Shown here: positions 42,790-53,120 of the stretch, one piece after another
Layout: every line of letters starts with the position of its first letter
How positions within the stretch are numbered: position 1 is the first letter of the stretch
DNA from: Glaciecola sp965660815
GTDB lineage: Bacteria > Pseudomonadota > Gammaproteobacteria > Enterobacterales > Alteromonadaceae
Assembly (NCBI GenBank): GCA_965660815.1
Contig: CBFIBG010000052.1
Coordinates: forward strand, 1 to 64,000
Length of the DNA stretch: 64,000 bases
Reading direction: 5' to 3'
The notes under the pieces: model-generated
What the model was told of the DNA's origin: nothing
Seen by the model: the letters and a program-made list of their open reading frames with translations, nothing else
Database searches by the model: none
Translations under genes and position numbers: made by a program

Positions 42790-45700
42790 ATGAAACTCAA
42801 TGGAATTTTTAAAGTTTCTGCACTCGCAGCAGCTTTGTCTTTGGCAGCTTGTGGTGGAGACATAAATATATCTGAAGGTGATGTAGATAATAGTGATAAT
42901 AGCGTGGTAAATAATCCACCAGCTCCAACACCTACACCCCCAACTCCTCCCCCAACTGAAGAAAATGCATTTACACAAGGGTTAGCGACTGATGTTTCTG
43001 CGAACTTCCCTGAGATATCGGATAAACCCGTTTATCTGTTAAATGAAGATTTAACGATTACGAGCGACACTACCCTTACAGACAGCGCGCATTGGATATT
43101 GAATGGCCGTGTTGCGGTTGGCGGTGATAATGTAGATTCAGCCGTATTAACGATCGAAGCTGGCACGACTATCTTTGGTCAAGGCGGAGACGATTTCTTA
43201 GTAGTAAGACGCGGTTCTCAAATTGACGCGCGTGGCACAGCTTCAGCTCCTATCGTCATGACTTCAGTAGAAGATGTAACCGGCGAAGCTACTGACATCG
43301 GACAATGGGGCGGTTTGGTGCTATTAGGTAATGCGCCTGCAAACTCTTGTGGTGATCAGACTGGTGAAACTACTACAGAAGAATTAGAAAATTGTGGTGT
43401 GTCTGCCGAAGGTGATGCAGGTCAGTTTGGCGGTACTAACCCAGAAGACAATTCAGGTACTCTACGTTATGTTGTGGTTAAACATGCTGGTAACGCTTTG
43501 TCTAACGGTGACGAATTAAACGGCATCACTTTTGCCGGCATTGGTTCGGGCACTACTGTCGAGTACATTCAGGTTCACCAAAACCTCGATGACGGTATAG
43601 AATTTTTTGGCGGTACGGTTGACGTAAAATATGTTGCATTGACTGACATCGGTGACGACAGCCTTGATTGGTCATTTGGTTGGACTGGTTCAGCTCAATT
43701 TGTTTATATTCAGCAGTCAGCAGAAACGTCAGATAACGCCATTGAAGCTGATAACAGTGAGTTTGATGCCGCAGCGCGCCCATTAACAAAACCTTCAATT
43801 GCAAACGTCACTATTATTGGTGCGGCAAATGCTAACGGCGTAAGACTAAGAGCAGGTACGGCTGGTGAACTGGCTAACGTTTTAGTTACAGGACCTTCAA
43901 CTTATAACAACTGCTTGCGAGTAAATGGAGATGAGTCAGCTCAATTAGCTGCAGACGGCGAATTAACTATGGCCGGTTCTGTCATTTCGTGTGCACCAGG
44001 TAACTTATTTAATGACCAAGCCATAGGTGAAGGCACTACTGAGACTTGGTATTCAGCTGAGCCGACCAACAGAGTTCTTAGTTCAAACGAGTTGATGTTA
44101 TCTGCTAACGGGTATGCGCCAATGGCGGGTTCACCTCTTTTAACCGGTGCTATTAACCCTCGTCAGATAGATGCTGATTTTGACAGCGCGCCATACGTTG
44201 GCGCTTTCAACGGCCAAAACAATTGGCTTGATGGCTGGACAGTTGGCATTCGTGGTGGATTCCCAACTGATATTGAAAATGCTTTCGAACAGGGTCTTGC
44301 TACAGACGCTTCAAACGAATTTCCAAATATTATCGACAAACCTGTATATCGTATTTCTACAGCAGCCACTTTTGTTGAAGACGTAACCCTAACTAATGAT
44401 GCTCACTGGGTATTAGATGGTCGTGTAGCCGTCGGCGGAGATAACGAAAATAATGCTGTACTTTGGATTGAATCAGGTACTACCATTTTCGGTGAAGAGG
44501 GCGATGACTTCTTAGTAGCTCGTCGTGGCTCAAGAATTGAAGCGCTTGGTACAGAGGCTGCGCCCATTATTATGACGTCTGTTGAAGATGTTACTGGAGA
44601 GCCTACGGACATTGGTCAATGGGGCGGATTAGTGTTACTTGGTAATGCTCCTGCAAACTCATGCGGTGACCAAAATGGAGAAGCAACGGCAGAAGAGTTA
44701 GAAAACTGTGGTGTTGCTGCCGAAGGTGATGCTGGACAATTCGGTGGAAACGATCCTGAAGATAACTCTGGTACACTGCGTTATGTGGTTGTGAAACATG
44801 CGGGTAACGCTCTGTCTAACGGCGACGAATTGAACGGTATCTCATTCGCAGGTGTTGGCTCTGGTACTACAGTAGAATATATCCAAGTACACCAAAATCT
44901 TGATGATGGAATAGAGTTCTTCGGCGGTACCGTAAGCGTAAGATACGTTGTGTTAACTGATATCGGTGACGATGCATTTGATTGGTCATTCGGTTGGACA
45001 GGTAATGCTCAGTTCGTCTATATCCGTCAAGCACAAGACGCTGGCGATAATGCGTTTGAAGCTGATAACAGTGAGTTTGACGCAGCGGCAACGCCTTTAA
45101 CCAACCCAACAGTGGCTAACGTGACAGTGGTGGGTGCTTCAGGTACAAATGGCGTGAGATTGCGCGCTGGTACAGCGGGAAGCTTAAGAAATTTCCTAGT
45201 TACTGGACCTACTGGATATTCTAACTGTTTGCGCATAAACGGCGCAGAATCAGAAGCAAACGCTGCCAATGGTAGCTTGAATATTACAAACAGCATTATA
45301 GGTTGTGAGCCAGTTAACAACTTCGGCGCGGGTGTTGCAGAAGCGACATTTAACGGTGAAGCAACTAACATGGTGGTTAGTTCTGGCGAAGTGAATTTAG
45401 CAGTTGATGGCCGCACTCCAGAGCCAAGTTCTCCAGTATTCGGCGCAGGTGCAGATGTTTCTCAAGAAAACGACTATTTCATTGCGACTGATTATGTAGG
45501 TGCATTTGACGGTGAAAATGATTGGACGTCTGGTTGGGCGGTCGCGTTGAACGATGGTATTCCATCTGAAGTAACAGATGCATTTGCTCAAGGCCTAGCG
45601 ACTAATGTTTCTTCGTCTTTCCCTGAAATCTCTGACAAACCTGTATATCAATTAGGTGCAGACACAACCTTTACACAAGACGTAGTGTTGTCAAATGATG

Positions 45701-46851
45701 CCCACTGGGTATTACAAGGTAGAACAGCGGTTGGAAACGACAATGCTGATAGCACCGTGCTTTACATCGAAGCTGGTACTACTATCTTTGGTCAGCAAGG
45801 CGATGATTTCTTAGTCACCCGTCGTGGTTCACAGATTCAAGCACTTGGAACGGCTGATGCTCCAATTATTATGACGTCTGTTGAAGATGTGACTGGACAG
45901 GCTACTGACATTGGTCAATGGGGTGGTTTAGTGTTATTGGGTAATGCTCCTGCCAACTCGTGCGGTGACCAAAACGGCGAAGCTACGCCTACTGAGTTAG
46001 AAAACTGTGGTGTTGCAGCAGAGGGTGATGCTGGCCAATTTGGTGGAAATAATCCTCTAGATGACTCAGGTACTCTTAGATATGTAGTAGTTAAACACGC
46101 TGGTAACGCGCTTTCCAATGGCGATGAACTCAACGGTATTACTTTCGCAGGTGTTGGTTCTGGAACATCAGTAAGCTATATCCAGGTTCACGAAAACCTT
46201 GATGATGGTGTTGAGTTCTTTGGCGGAACGGTTAACGTTAGCCACGTCGTTCTAACTGATATCGGCGATGACGCATTTGACTGGTCTTTCGGTTGGACGG
46301 GTAACGCTCAGTTTGTACTTGTTAAATTATCTTCGACTGGCGACAATGCTTTTGAATCTGACAACAGTGAATTCGATGCTGCTGCAACTCCACTTACAGA
46401 CCCAACAGTAGCGAACGTTACCGTGATTGGCGCAGATGGTGCAAATGGCGTTAGACTAAGAGCAGGAACTGCTGGTGATTTGTATAACTTCGCGATAGCG
46501 GGTACTGACGGAACGGCTAACTGTTTAAGAATAAATGGTGCAGAATCCGAAGCAAATGCTAATTCTGGCGAATTAGTAATGAGCAACTCAGTAATCTCAT
46601 GTGCACAAGCCAATACTTTCGGAAATGCTTTCACTGAGACGTGGTTCAATGGCGGTAGCAATAACCAATTACTTGCTGATTTTGGTTTAGCATCAAATGG
46701 CTATCAGCCTGGAAGTACTTCACCGTTGATCGGTGCGGGTTTCGATGCTTCTTCACTTGACCCATTCTTCCAAGAGGTAGATTACATTGGTGCAATGAAT
46801 GCTGAAAATGACTGGACTCAAGGTTGGGTAACAGTCGGACTGAATGACTAA
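42790..46851 (+). CDS. Giant surface lipoprotein with three tandem ~430-residue repeats
   Basis: Protein of 1353 residues. A lipobox LAAC (Cys21) and a Pro/Thr-rich linker (PTPTPPTPPPT) precede three near-identical repeats, starting about residues 58, 496 and 928. Each opens with a QGLAT/DKPVY segment, then HWxLxGR(V/T)AVG and EAGTTIFG, then the highly conserved DIGQWGGLVLLGNAPANSCG and KHAGNALSNGDELNG, and ends near ENDWTxGW. The repeats look like right-handed beta-helix or beta-sandwich surface domains with paired Cys. It is followed by a TonB-dependent receptor, so it is probably a surface-exposed substrate-binding partner. GGAG lies before the ATG. Similar single-repeat proteins are sometimes mislabelled multidrug transporters, which has no support here. 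Confidence 0.85.
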   Translation: MKLNGIFKVSALAAALSLAACGGDINISEGDVDNSDNSVVNNPPAPTPTPPTPPPTEENAFTQGLATDVSANFPEISDKPVYLLNEDLTITSDTTLTDSAHWILNGRVAVGGDNVDSAVLTIEAGTTIFGQGGDDFLVVRRGSQIDARGTASAPIVMTSVEDVTGEATDIGQWGGLVLLGNAPANSCGDQTGETTTEELENCGVSAEGDAGQFGGTNPEDNSGTLRYVVVKHAGNALSNGDELNGITFAGIGSGTTVEYIQVHQNLDDGIEFFGGTVDVKYVALTDIGDDSLDWSFGWTGSAQFVYIQQSAETSDNAIEADNSEFDAAARPLTKPSIANVTIIGAANANGVRLRAGTAGELANVLVTGPSTYNNCLRVNGDESAQLAADGELTMAGSVISCAPGNLFNDQAIGEGTTETWYSAEPTNRVLSSNELMLSANGYAPMAGSPLLTGAINPRQIDADFDSAPYVGAFNGQNNWLDGWTVGIRGGFPTDIENAFEQGLATDASNEFPNIIDKPVYRISTAATFVEDVTLTNDAHWVLDGRVAVGGDNENNAVLWIESGTTIFGEEGDDFLVARRGSRIEALGTEAAPIIMTSVEDVTGEPTDIGQWGGLVLLGNAPANSCGDQNGEATAEELENCGVAAEGDAGQFGGNDPEDNSGTLRYVVVKHAGNALSNGDELNGISFAGVGSGTTVEYIQVHQNLDDGIEFFGGTVSVRYVVLTDIGDDAFDWSFGWTGNAQFVYIRQAQDAGDNAFEADNSEFDAAATPLTNPTVANVTVVGASGTNGVRLRAGTAGSLRNFLVTGPTGYSNCLRINGAESEANAANGSLNITNSIIGCEPVNNFGAGVAEATFNGEATNMVVSSGEVNLAVDGRTPEPSSPVFGAGADVSQENDYFIATDYVGAFDGENDWTSGWAVALNDGIPSEVTDAFAQGLATNVSSSFPEISDKPVYQLGADTTFTQDVVLSNDAHWVLQGRTAVGNDNADSTVLYIEAGTTIFGQQGDDFLVTRRGSQIQALGTADAPIIMTSVEDVTGQATDIGQWGGLVLLGNAPANSCGDQNGEATPTELENCGVAAEGDAGQFGGNNPLDDSGTLRYVVVKHAGNALSNGDELNGITFAGVGSGTSVSYIQVHENLDDGVEFFGGTVNVSHVVLTDIGDDAFDWSFGWTGNAQFVLVKLSSTGDNAFESDNSEFDAAATPLTDPTVANVTVIGADGANGVRLRAGTAGDLYNFAIAGTDGTANCLRINGAESEANANSGELVMSNSVISCAQANTFGNAFTETWFNGGSNNQLLADFGLASNGYQPGSTSPLIGAGFDASSLDPFFQEVDYIGAMNAENDWTQGWVTVGLND
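42961..46848 (+). repeat. Three tandem ~1.3-kb coding repeats within the lipoprotein gene
   Basis: Repeat units run about 42961-44275, 44276-45572 and 45573-46848. The core of each (for example the WGGLVLLGNAPANSCGDQ segment) is almost unchanged in protein while codons differ, so purifying selection has kept three copies after an old triplication. This is intragenic repetition, not a mobile element. Confidence 0.85.
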
Positions 46852-46871
46852 CATAATAGTTCAGTAAATAC

Positions 46872-46905
46872 TTGCCCGAGTGCGGATTCTATCTCGCTCG
46901 GGCAA
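46872..46905. terminator. Hairpin between lipoprotein and TonB receptor genes
   Basis: TTGCCCGAGTG and CGCTCGGGCAA form an 11-bp stem (one G-T pair) with a 12-base loop, 21 bases after the lipoprotein stop. The following U-tract is weak, so partial termination or mRNA stabilisation is likely, giving excess lipoprotein over receptor if co-transcribed. Confidence 0.6.
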
Positions 46906-46963
46906 TTCAGCGTTTTATATGTTAATCCAATAGTAAAAGGGTTAACTCAATTGGAGTTTTTTC

Positions 46964-49723
46964 ATGGTATTTACCACTAAAAACGGATCCTCGATGCCAT
47001 TAACAAAATTTACCAAACTAAGTTTAATGGTGCTATTAGCTCTAAAGGGTGTCTCAACAACTACATTCGCTCAAGCGCAGGAACAAGATGCAGACAATGA
47101 AGCCATAGAAGAGGTTGTAACTACAGCCACTAGACTTAAAGGCACTGCAACTGCTGTGCTACAAGAGCGTCAAAACCAAGCGTTTGTTGCTGATATTTTA
47201 GGAGCTGAACAAATTTCCCGAACGGGTGATAGTGACGCGGCTTCCGCATTGCGACGTGTGACAGGTCTGACACTAGTAGACGGAAAATTTATTTATGTGC
47301 GTGGTTTAGGAGAGAGATACTCTTCAACCCAACTAAATGGTATGGGCGTGCCAAGTCCGGACCCGACTAGATCGGTTGTTCCGTTGGATTTATTTCCAGC
47401 CGATGTAATTGAAAGCTTAAGTGTTCAAAAGTCTTTTTCTCCGAATATGCCGGCTCACTTCGGTGGTGGTAACGTTGACATTAGAACTAAATCCATTCCA
47501 AACGATTTTGTCTTCAAATTGTCTGGAAGCATAGGGACCAACACAAATAACTCAGATGACGGCTTTTTTTATGACGGTGGCGATGATGACTGGTCAGGTC
47601 GTGATGATGGTACTCGAGCCATTCCAACGTTAATTTTAAATAACTTAGAGCAAGCTCAGTCTGATGCGGGCATTGAGGGAAGCTCTACATTCCCTTTGAC
47701 ATTGCAAGACCGCCAACAAATGCTTAATGCTATGTATTGGGATATTGGCCCAGACGCAGAGTCAATTGATCCAGACTTCGGCCTAGGCTTAACACTGGGT
47801 AATTTTTATGAGACCGATGTTGGCAAATTTGGATTTTTATCCTCAGTTGCTTACGATAACAGTTGGTCAAGAGAAGAGCATTTTAACGGTACCAGTTTAG
47901 GTACAGTTGGCTGTGATATTCAAAACGAAGAACAAGTGAGTAATGGCAAGTGTTTCGCCCAGTACCTAGACGGTGTAGTGACTGAACAGTCTATCAACTG
48001 GAGCGGAATGTTGAATTTCGGTTACGAATATAACACGAACCACCGCGTTGAAATTACTAACCTCATACTTCATGACATGCGAGACAGAGTTCGAGTTAGA
48101 GAATATGTCGACGTAAACGAAACTCAGTTTGGCCAAGAAGAATATGAACGAGTTGATGTGTTGTTTGAAGAGCGTCGAATGACATCAAATCAAATCAAAG
48201 GAACACACAACTTCCCAGAGTTCAAAAACTCTTATTTTGATTGGTACGTGGGTACCAGCAGAGCTAATCGACAGCAACCCGGAAGTTTAGATGTTATCTT
48301 CCAAAACAATATTGAAGATGGTAGTGTTACCAGCACTCAGTTACAGGATGTGACTGCGACTAACATCATACGTGATTTCCAAACTCTAAGAGATATTTCG
48401 GACTCCTCTGGGTGGAATTTTGGTATCCCATTTTTAACCAGTGACTATGATATTGAAGTTAAATTTGGTGCAGATTTCTTCTCTAAGGCTAGAACAGCAG
48501 ATAATATTCAAATTGCTATACCCAATCGCTTAATTGCAGATTCATTTAGTTTTGGAAGTAAAGTGAACGATATTTTCAATTCTGAGAATATACTAAACGA
48601 TGAATTCTATGGGACATCTGGTGGTTCAGGCATATTTGAATCTCGCGTGGCCGATGGTGACAAGTACGCTGCTGGTACAAAAATTGACGCTTATTATTTC
48701 ATGGTAGATGCATTTTACGACAATGTTTGGCGTGTGAGTGGTGGTGTTCGTTATGAAGATTTCAGACAAATTTCTGTGCCTTTCACTCGTCATGCCAATA
48801 CGTTCTCGGTTGAGACTGATGAGATACAGGATATATCATTCCAGGAAGATGATTTCTTCCCATCTCTGGCCATAACTTACATAATGGATTCAGAAATGCA
48901 ATTTAGGTTGAATATCAGTGAAACTGCTATCAGACCAGATTTGCGCGATATTTCTACTACCTTCTTTATAGACCCGTTAACAGAGTTCCTTGTGCGTGGT
49001 TCGCCTTTGTTAGTGAGTTCCAAATTGGCTAATTTAGATGCTAGATGGGAATGGTATAAGCCGGATGGAAACAACCTTTCTGTTGCTTTATTTTATAAGG
49101 ACATTACTAATCCAATCGAATTGGTTGAGCTAGCAACCGTGGGTGGCGCTGCACCAAACTTGTTAACCGCTAACGCACAAACAGGCGAAGTGTACGGCGT
49201 TGAAGTTGAGTTTTTGCAAGATCTTAACTTTATTTCTGAGTCGTTATCAAACTTCTACACCAGCGGTAACCTCACGTTATCAGATTCATCGGTAACAATA
49301 GGTGCTGTTGACGATGACGAAACAACCTTGTTCGAACGTCAAGTGTTAGATGCGTTGGATGCGACCAGCGCATCTAACATTGTAACCAACAACGAACGAA
49401 GATTAATTGGTCACTCTGAGTGGGTTGCTAACTTCCAAATTAACTTTGATTCGGACAATGGCGAACACGCCGCCACGCTTGTATATAATGCTTTTGGACC
49501 GCGTATCATCGTTCCTGGTACACGGGGTAACCAAGATGCCGAGGAAGAAACCTTTCACGCTTTAGATTTCATATATACCTATTTCCCTGACTTTAATACA
49601 TCAATTAAATTCAGTATTAAGAACATTCTTAATGACGAAAAGGTGATCAAGCAAGAAGGTTTAAACCTACTGAAAGAGCAAAATGGCACATCTGTCAGTT
49701 TGAGTTACTCATATGAGTTTTAA
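46964..49723 (+). CDS. TonB-dependent receptor paired with the repeat lipoprotein
   Basis: Outer-membrane receptor of 919 residues. A signal peptide covers about 18-37 and ends in AQA. The plug domain opens with EEVVTTATRLKG (TonB-box-like region) and contains ALRRVTGLTLVDGKFIYVRGLGERYSS. The barrel runs to the C-terminal SYSYEF with a terminal Phe. A strong TTGGAG ribosome site lies 7 bases before the ATG at 46964. Because it directly follows the giant lipoprotein, the two probably form a receptor/surface-lipoprotein pair like SusC/SusD in principle, though not homologous to SusD. The substrate is unknown. A clear terminator follows. Confidence 0.92.
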   Translation: MVFTTKNGSSMPLTKFTKLSLMVLLALKGVSTTTFAQAQEQDADNEAIEEVVTTATRLKGTATAVLQERQNQAFVADILGAEQISRTGDSDAASALRRVTGLTLVDGKFIYVRGLGERYSSTQLNGMGVPSPDPTRSVVPLDLFPADVIESLSVQKSFSPNMPAHFGGGNVDIRTKSIPNDFVFKLSGSIGTNTNNSDDGFFYDGGDDDWSGRDDGTRAIPTLILNNLEQAQSDAGIEGSSTFPLTLQDRQQMLNAMYWDIGPDAESIDPDFGLGLTLGNFYETDVGKFGFLSSVAYDNSWSREEHFNGTSLGTVGCDIQNEEQVSNGKCFAQYLDGVVTEQSINWSGMLNFGYEYNTNHRVEITNLILHDMRDRVRVREYVDVNETQFGQEEYERVDVLFEERRMTSNQIKGTHNFPEFKNSYFDWYVGTSRANRQQPGSLDVIFQNNIEDGSVTSTQLQDVTATNIIRDFQTLRDISDSSGWNFGIPFLTSDYDIEVKFGADFFSKARTADNIQIAIPNRLIADSFSFGSKVNDIFNSENILNDEFYGTSGGSGIFESRVADGDKYAAGTKIDAYYFMVDAFYDNVWRVSGGVRYEDFRQISVPFTRHANTFSVETDEIQDISFQEDDFFPSLAITYIMDSEMQFRLNISETAIRPDLRDISTTFFIDPLTEFLVRGSPLLVSSKLANLDARWEWYKPDGNNLSVALFYKDITNPIELVELATVGGAAPNLLTANAQTGEVYGVEVEFLQDLNFISESLSNFYTSGNLTLSDSSVTIGAVDDDETTLFERQVLDALDATSASNIVTNNERRLIGHSEWVANFQINFDSDNGEHAATLVYNAFGPRIIVPGTRGNQDAEEETFHALDFIYTYFPDFNTSIKFSIKNILNDEKVIKQEGLNLLKEQNGTSVSLSYSYEF

Positions 49724-49745
49724 TAATAATTGACATAAAATAGCG

Positions 49746-49776
49746 AAAGCCGTTAGATTTACTGACGGCTTTTTTT
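49746..49776 (+). terminator. Rho-independent terminator after TonB receptor
   Basis: AAAGCCGTTAG and CTGACGGCTTT pair as an 11-bp stem (one G-T) with a 5-base loop, followed directly by a run of T. Located 23 bases after the receptor stop. Confidence 0.9.
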
Positions 49777-49932
49777 ACGTTTTTGCGCAATTTTACAATT
49801 CAACGATTGCTTGGAAGAGACTTATTATTGACAGTCTATTAAGACAATTGCTCTGTTAACGATATAAACCTTTCCTCATTTTAATGTAATTTGATAACCT
49901 TTTATCCCTTTTCCCTTTGAGACTAGTTGTTT

Positions 49933-50703
49933 ATGGTTGATGCCTTGATTCTATTTACCGCTGGCGCGATTGGCGGTATGTTGAATTCCATCGCTGGGGG
50001 AGGCAGTTTTGTCACATTTCCAGCACTCATAATGGCTGGACTCTCCCCTGTAACCGCCAACGCGACAAACACCTTTGCTTCGTTTGCAGGTTATGTCAGC
50101 GGTGCATTTGCATTTAAAGAGGACATAAAAAAAGTACAAAAACTATGGTACATCGTGCTGATGAGTTCATTGGGAGGTTGTATCGGGGCTTACCTATTAT
50201 TGAAAATAAGCAATGAAGCATTCAATCGATTCATCCCATGGTTACTTTTATTGGCCACATTTTTATTTGTATTTGGCAGCAAGGTGAATGCTCGAGTAAT
50301 GCGCATGAATATAAACAGCAGATATGGTTATATTGGTGGGGTCTTTTCTGGCGTTTTGTTACTCGTTGTCTGCGTATATGGTGGTTTCTTCAATGCTGGA
50401 CTGGGTATTATAATATTAAGCTACCTCGCAGTTGTGGGTTATGCCGACATTCACACTATGAACGGTATTAAGCTCTTGGTATCAAGCTTTGTGTCCATAT
50501 GTGCGGTCTTTGTTTTTATTGCAGATGACAAAATAGCATGGTTTGAAGGCACTCTAGTTTTAGTCGGCTCTCTTGCCGGTGGTTATCTGTCAGCTCGTTT
50601 AGCTAAAAAGCTAGATCAGAGTCATGTTAGAAATTTTGTGATCGTGTTAAGTACGGTTATTACCGCGTATTTTTTTTACGATGTCTATTTCACCGAGAGA
50701 TAG
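49933..50703 (+). CDS. TauE/SafE family membrane permease
   Basis: Polytopic inner-membrane protein of 256 residues with eight predicted hydrophobic helices. The opening AGAIGGMLNSIAGGGSFVTFPALIMAGLSP, with its paired glycines and NATN, and the second-half YGGFFNAGLGI carry the internal repeat signature of the TauE/SafE (sulfite/sulfonate exporter) family. Substrate probably an organic or inorganic sulfur anion, not certain. The ATG at 49933 is preferred over a TTG two codons upstream. No obvious operon partner. Confidence 0.88.
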   Translation: MVDALILFTAGAIGGMLNSIAGGGSFVTFPALIMAGLSPVTANATNTFASFAGYVSGAFAFKEDIKKVQKLWYIVLMSSLGGCIGAYLLLKISNEAFNRFIPWLLLLATFLFVFGSKVNARVMRMNINSRYGYIGGVFSGVLLLVVCVYGGFFNAGLGIIILSYLAVVGYADIHTMNGIKLLVSSFVSICAVFVFIADDKIAWFEGTLVLVGSLAGGYLSARLAKKLDQSHVRNFVIVLSTVITAYFFYDVYFTER

Positions 50704-50837
50704 GTGTGAAGACGGAAAAGCACGTTCACAGGCAATAATAAAAAGGGTTTACCATGAAACGATCGTAGGCACAGCAACTGCGCCCACAAACTTAATGAAA
50801 CTAAGAATAAATATTGATTTCCAACTCTATTATTCAC

Positions 50838-53120
50838 TTAGCGTATTAATCCTAAGATCATGGTAGCTGAGTTTTCAGTGGCACTATTTGCGCCGACAAA
50901 AACAGTAAAGCTGCCGTCTTCCAAAATTTGCTCACCATCGTCACGATAAAATGCAAGATCTTGTAATGATAACTCGAAGCAGATTTCTTTACTTTCGCCC
51001 GCTAACAATTCAACTCTCTTAAACTGTTTAAGCTCTTTCACTGGTCGTGTCAAACTTGCGACCGGATCATGGATATAAAGCTGAACAATCTCAATGGCAT
51101 TGAATTCACTGTTGTTTGTTAGCGTGACTTGAGCCTCTAATTTATCGTGCTGATTGAAATTGGTATGACTGATTTTGAGCACTGAATAATCTATATCGCT
51201 ATAACTTAATCCATAGCCAAATGGAAACAATGGAGTGAAGTGCTGGTCAATGTGAGAGGACGACATACCCAGAGATGTTTGAGGAGCTCTATCTGGAAAA
51301 TCATCCATGAACACATGAGTATGTTCGCTTACCGGTCTACCGGTATTTTTTATTCCATAGTACAAAGGCGTTTGGCCCACGTGCCTTAAAAAGCTGACCG
51401 GTAATTTAGCACTAGGATTAATTGTGCCTAACAGTAAATCAGTGATGGCTTTTCCTCCCATAGAGCCAGGATGCCAAGCATATAAAATAGCCTCTACCTT
51501 ATCCACTACGTCGGTAAGTATCACTGGTCGGCCGGCCATTACAACTAGGGTAACTTTAGTGTTGGTCTTAGCGAGTTGCTCTATTAACGCTACTTGAGCC
51601 CCAGGCAAAGAGATGTCTGCTCTGCAGTGAGCTTCACCAGATAAAATAGATTCTTCGCCCACCACTACGATTGCTTGACATGCGTTTTCAACTAAGCGAG
51701 TCGCCTGTTCAAAATGATCATGACTATGATCACGCGAGTTTTGAAATACTCGCTCAAACGTTAATGACACGTTTCGAGCATCACATTCAACCTCTAACGC
51801 TTCTTTCAAAGTAACTGATTTTCCGGGGTCGCCATCAAATATCCATGTACCTAGCATTTCGTATTCATCTTCTGCTAGACATCCTATCAAAGCTAAATTA
51901 TTCGTTTCATCTAACTTCAATGGCAACGCTTTGTGCTCATTTTTTAGAAGCACGCAACTTTTAATTGCCGCTTGATAAGCCGCATCTAAAGCGTCTGATG
52001 AAATATCTTTAAGCACAGGAACTTGAGTAACGTCTAGATCAAAAAGTCCTAATGCAAACTTAAGGCTTAGTACTCTCAGCACAGCGTCATTAATGTGTGA
52101 TTCGGCAATATGTTCATTGTTCACCAAGGCTTGTCCATGCTCTATGAAAGTAGCGCTGACCATTTCAATGTCTACGCCCGCATTCAGGCCTAGATAGGCG
52201 GCATGATACATGTCCTCTGCTAAACCATGTATAATTAGTTGGCTAACCGATTCCCAGTCGCTGACCACAACACCGTCAAACTGCCATTGCTCACGTAACA
52301 CTTCGGTTAACAAACATTGGTTGCCACTCACCGGTACACCATTTACATCGCTGAACGAGGTCATGATACTGGCAACCCCGATGTCGGATGCAGCTTTAAA
52401 TGGTGGCATGTAGACGTTTCTGAGATCGTGATTAGATAAGTTCGTAGTATTGTAATCTCTTCCTGCTTCGCTGGCACCATAGCCAACAAAATGCTTTGCG
52501 CAAGCTGCTATTGCAGTATCATTAGCAAGGCTATCAGTTTGGTAACCTTTTACCATCCCAACTGTCATTGCTGAGCATAGAACGGGATCTTCTCCAAACG
52601 ATTCTGCAATTCTCCCCCAACGCGCGTCTCGACTAATGTCAATCATAGGAGAAAAGGTCCAGTTTATTCCAATTTGAGCAGCTTCTATTGAACTGATTCT
52701 GGCGGCTGTTTCTGCGACCGATGGGTCAAAGCTACTTGCCATAGCAATAGGCAAAGGGAAAATGGTGGAAAAGCCATGAATAACGTCCCTGCCAATTAAC
52801 AAGGGAATGCCCAAACGGCTTTCGTTTACTGCGATTGACTGCATCTGGGCAATAATATCAGCCTTGTTCTCATTGATGACGGAGCCTATCATTCCAGCTT
52901 GTATCTGACCTGCTAAATCGTGAGATACATGATTCCCAGAGCTGTTTACTTGATTCAGTTGTCCAAGCTTTTCTTGCAGAGTCATTTCAGTCAGCAATTT
53001 TTGTGCTCTTTGAACTGAATTTTCATCAATACAACTGCTTCGACTAATGGAAGAAGAGGTTAAGGTTGCATACAAGTTTTTGTTAAGAAAGTGTGGATTT
53101 TGTTTGATTGTTTCAATCAT
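50838..53120 (-). CDS. bglX: Glycoside hydrolase family 3 beta-glucosidase
   Basis: Protein of 760 residues with the two-domain GH3 layout and C-terminal fibronectin-like domain. The nucleophile is Asp288 in VVSDWES. KHFVGYGASEAGRD and the GRDVIHGFSTIFPLP N-terminal motif are typical of BglX-type enzymes. SGEAHCRADISLPG holds the usual acid/base-region Glu. No signal peptide is visible, unlike periplasmic E. coli BglX, so it is likely cytoplasmic and hydrolyses imported oligosaccharides. The ATG at 53120 has no strong ribosome site. Confidence 0.92.
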   Translation of the reverse strand: MIETIKQNPHFLNKNLYATLTSSSISRSSCIDENSVQRAQKLLTEMTLQEKLGQLNQVNSSGNHVSHDLAGQIQAGMIGSVINENKADIIAQMQSIAVNESRLGIPLLIGRDVIHGFSTIFPLPIAMASSFDPSVAETAARISSIEAAQIGINWTFSPMIDISRDARWGRIAESFGEDPVLCSAMTVGMVKGYQTDSLANDTAIAACAKHFVGYGASEAGRDYNTTNLSNHDLRNVYMPPFKAASDIGVASIMTSFSDVNGVPVSGNQCLLTEVLREQWQFDGVVVSDWESVSQLIIHGLAEDMYHAAYLGLNAGVDIEMVSATFIEHGQALVNNEHIAESHINDAVLRVLSLKFALGLFDLDVTQVPVLKDISSDALDAAYQAAIKSCVLLKNEHKALPLKLDETNNLALIGCLAEDEYEMLGTWIFDGDPGKSVTLKEALEVECDARNVSLTFERVFQNSRDHSHDHFEQATRLVENACQAIVVVGEESILSGEAHCRADISLPGAQVALIEQLAKTNTKVTLVVMAGRPVILTDVVDKVEAILYAWHPGSMGGKAITDLLLGTINPSAKLPVSFLRHVGQTPLYYGIKNTGRPVSEHTHVFMDDFPDRAPQTSLGMSSSHIDQHFTPLFPFGYGLSYSDIDYSVLKISHTNFNQHDKLEAQVTLTNNSEFNAIEIVQLYIHDPVASLTRPVKELKQFKRVELLAGESKEICFELSLQDLAFYRDDGEQILEDGSFTVFVGANSATENSATMILGLIR

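Noticed and set aside
43553..43804. Minus-strand open frames inside the lipoprotein repeats (also 44867-45109 and similar)
   Set aside because: They recur at equivalent positions of each repeat and are antisense shadows of the conserved coding sequence.
42790..46851. CRISPR or mobile repeat array
   Set aside because: The repeats are about 1.3 kb, in frame, and protein-conserved; they are intragenic domain copies.
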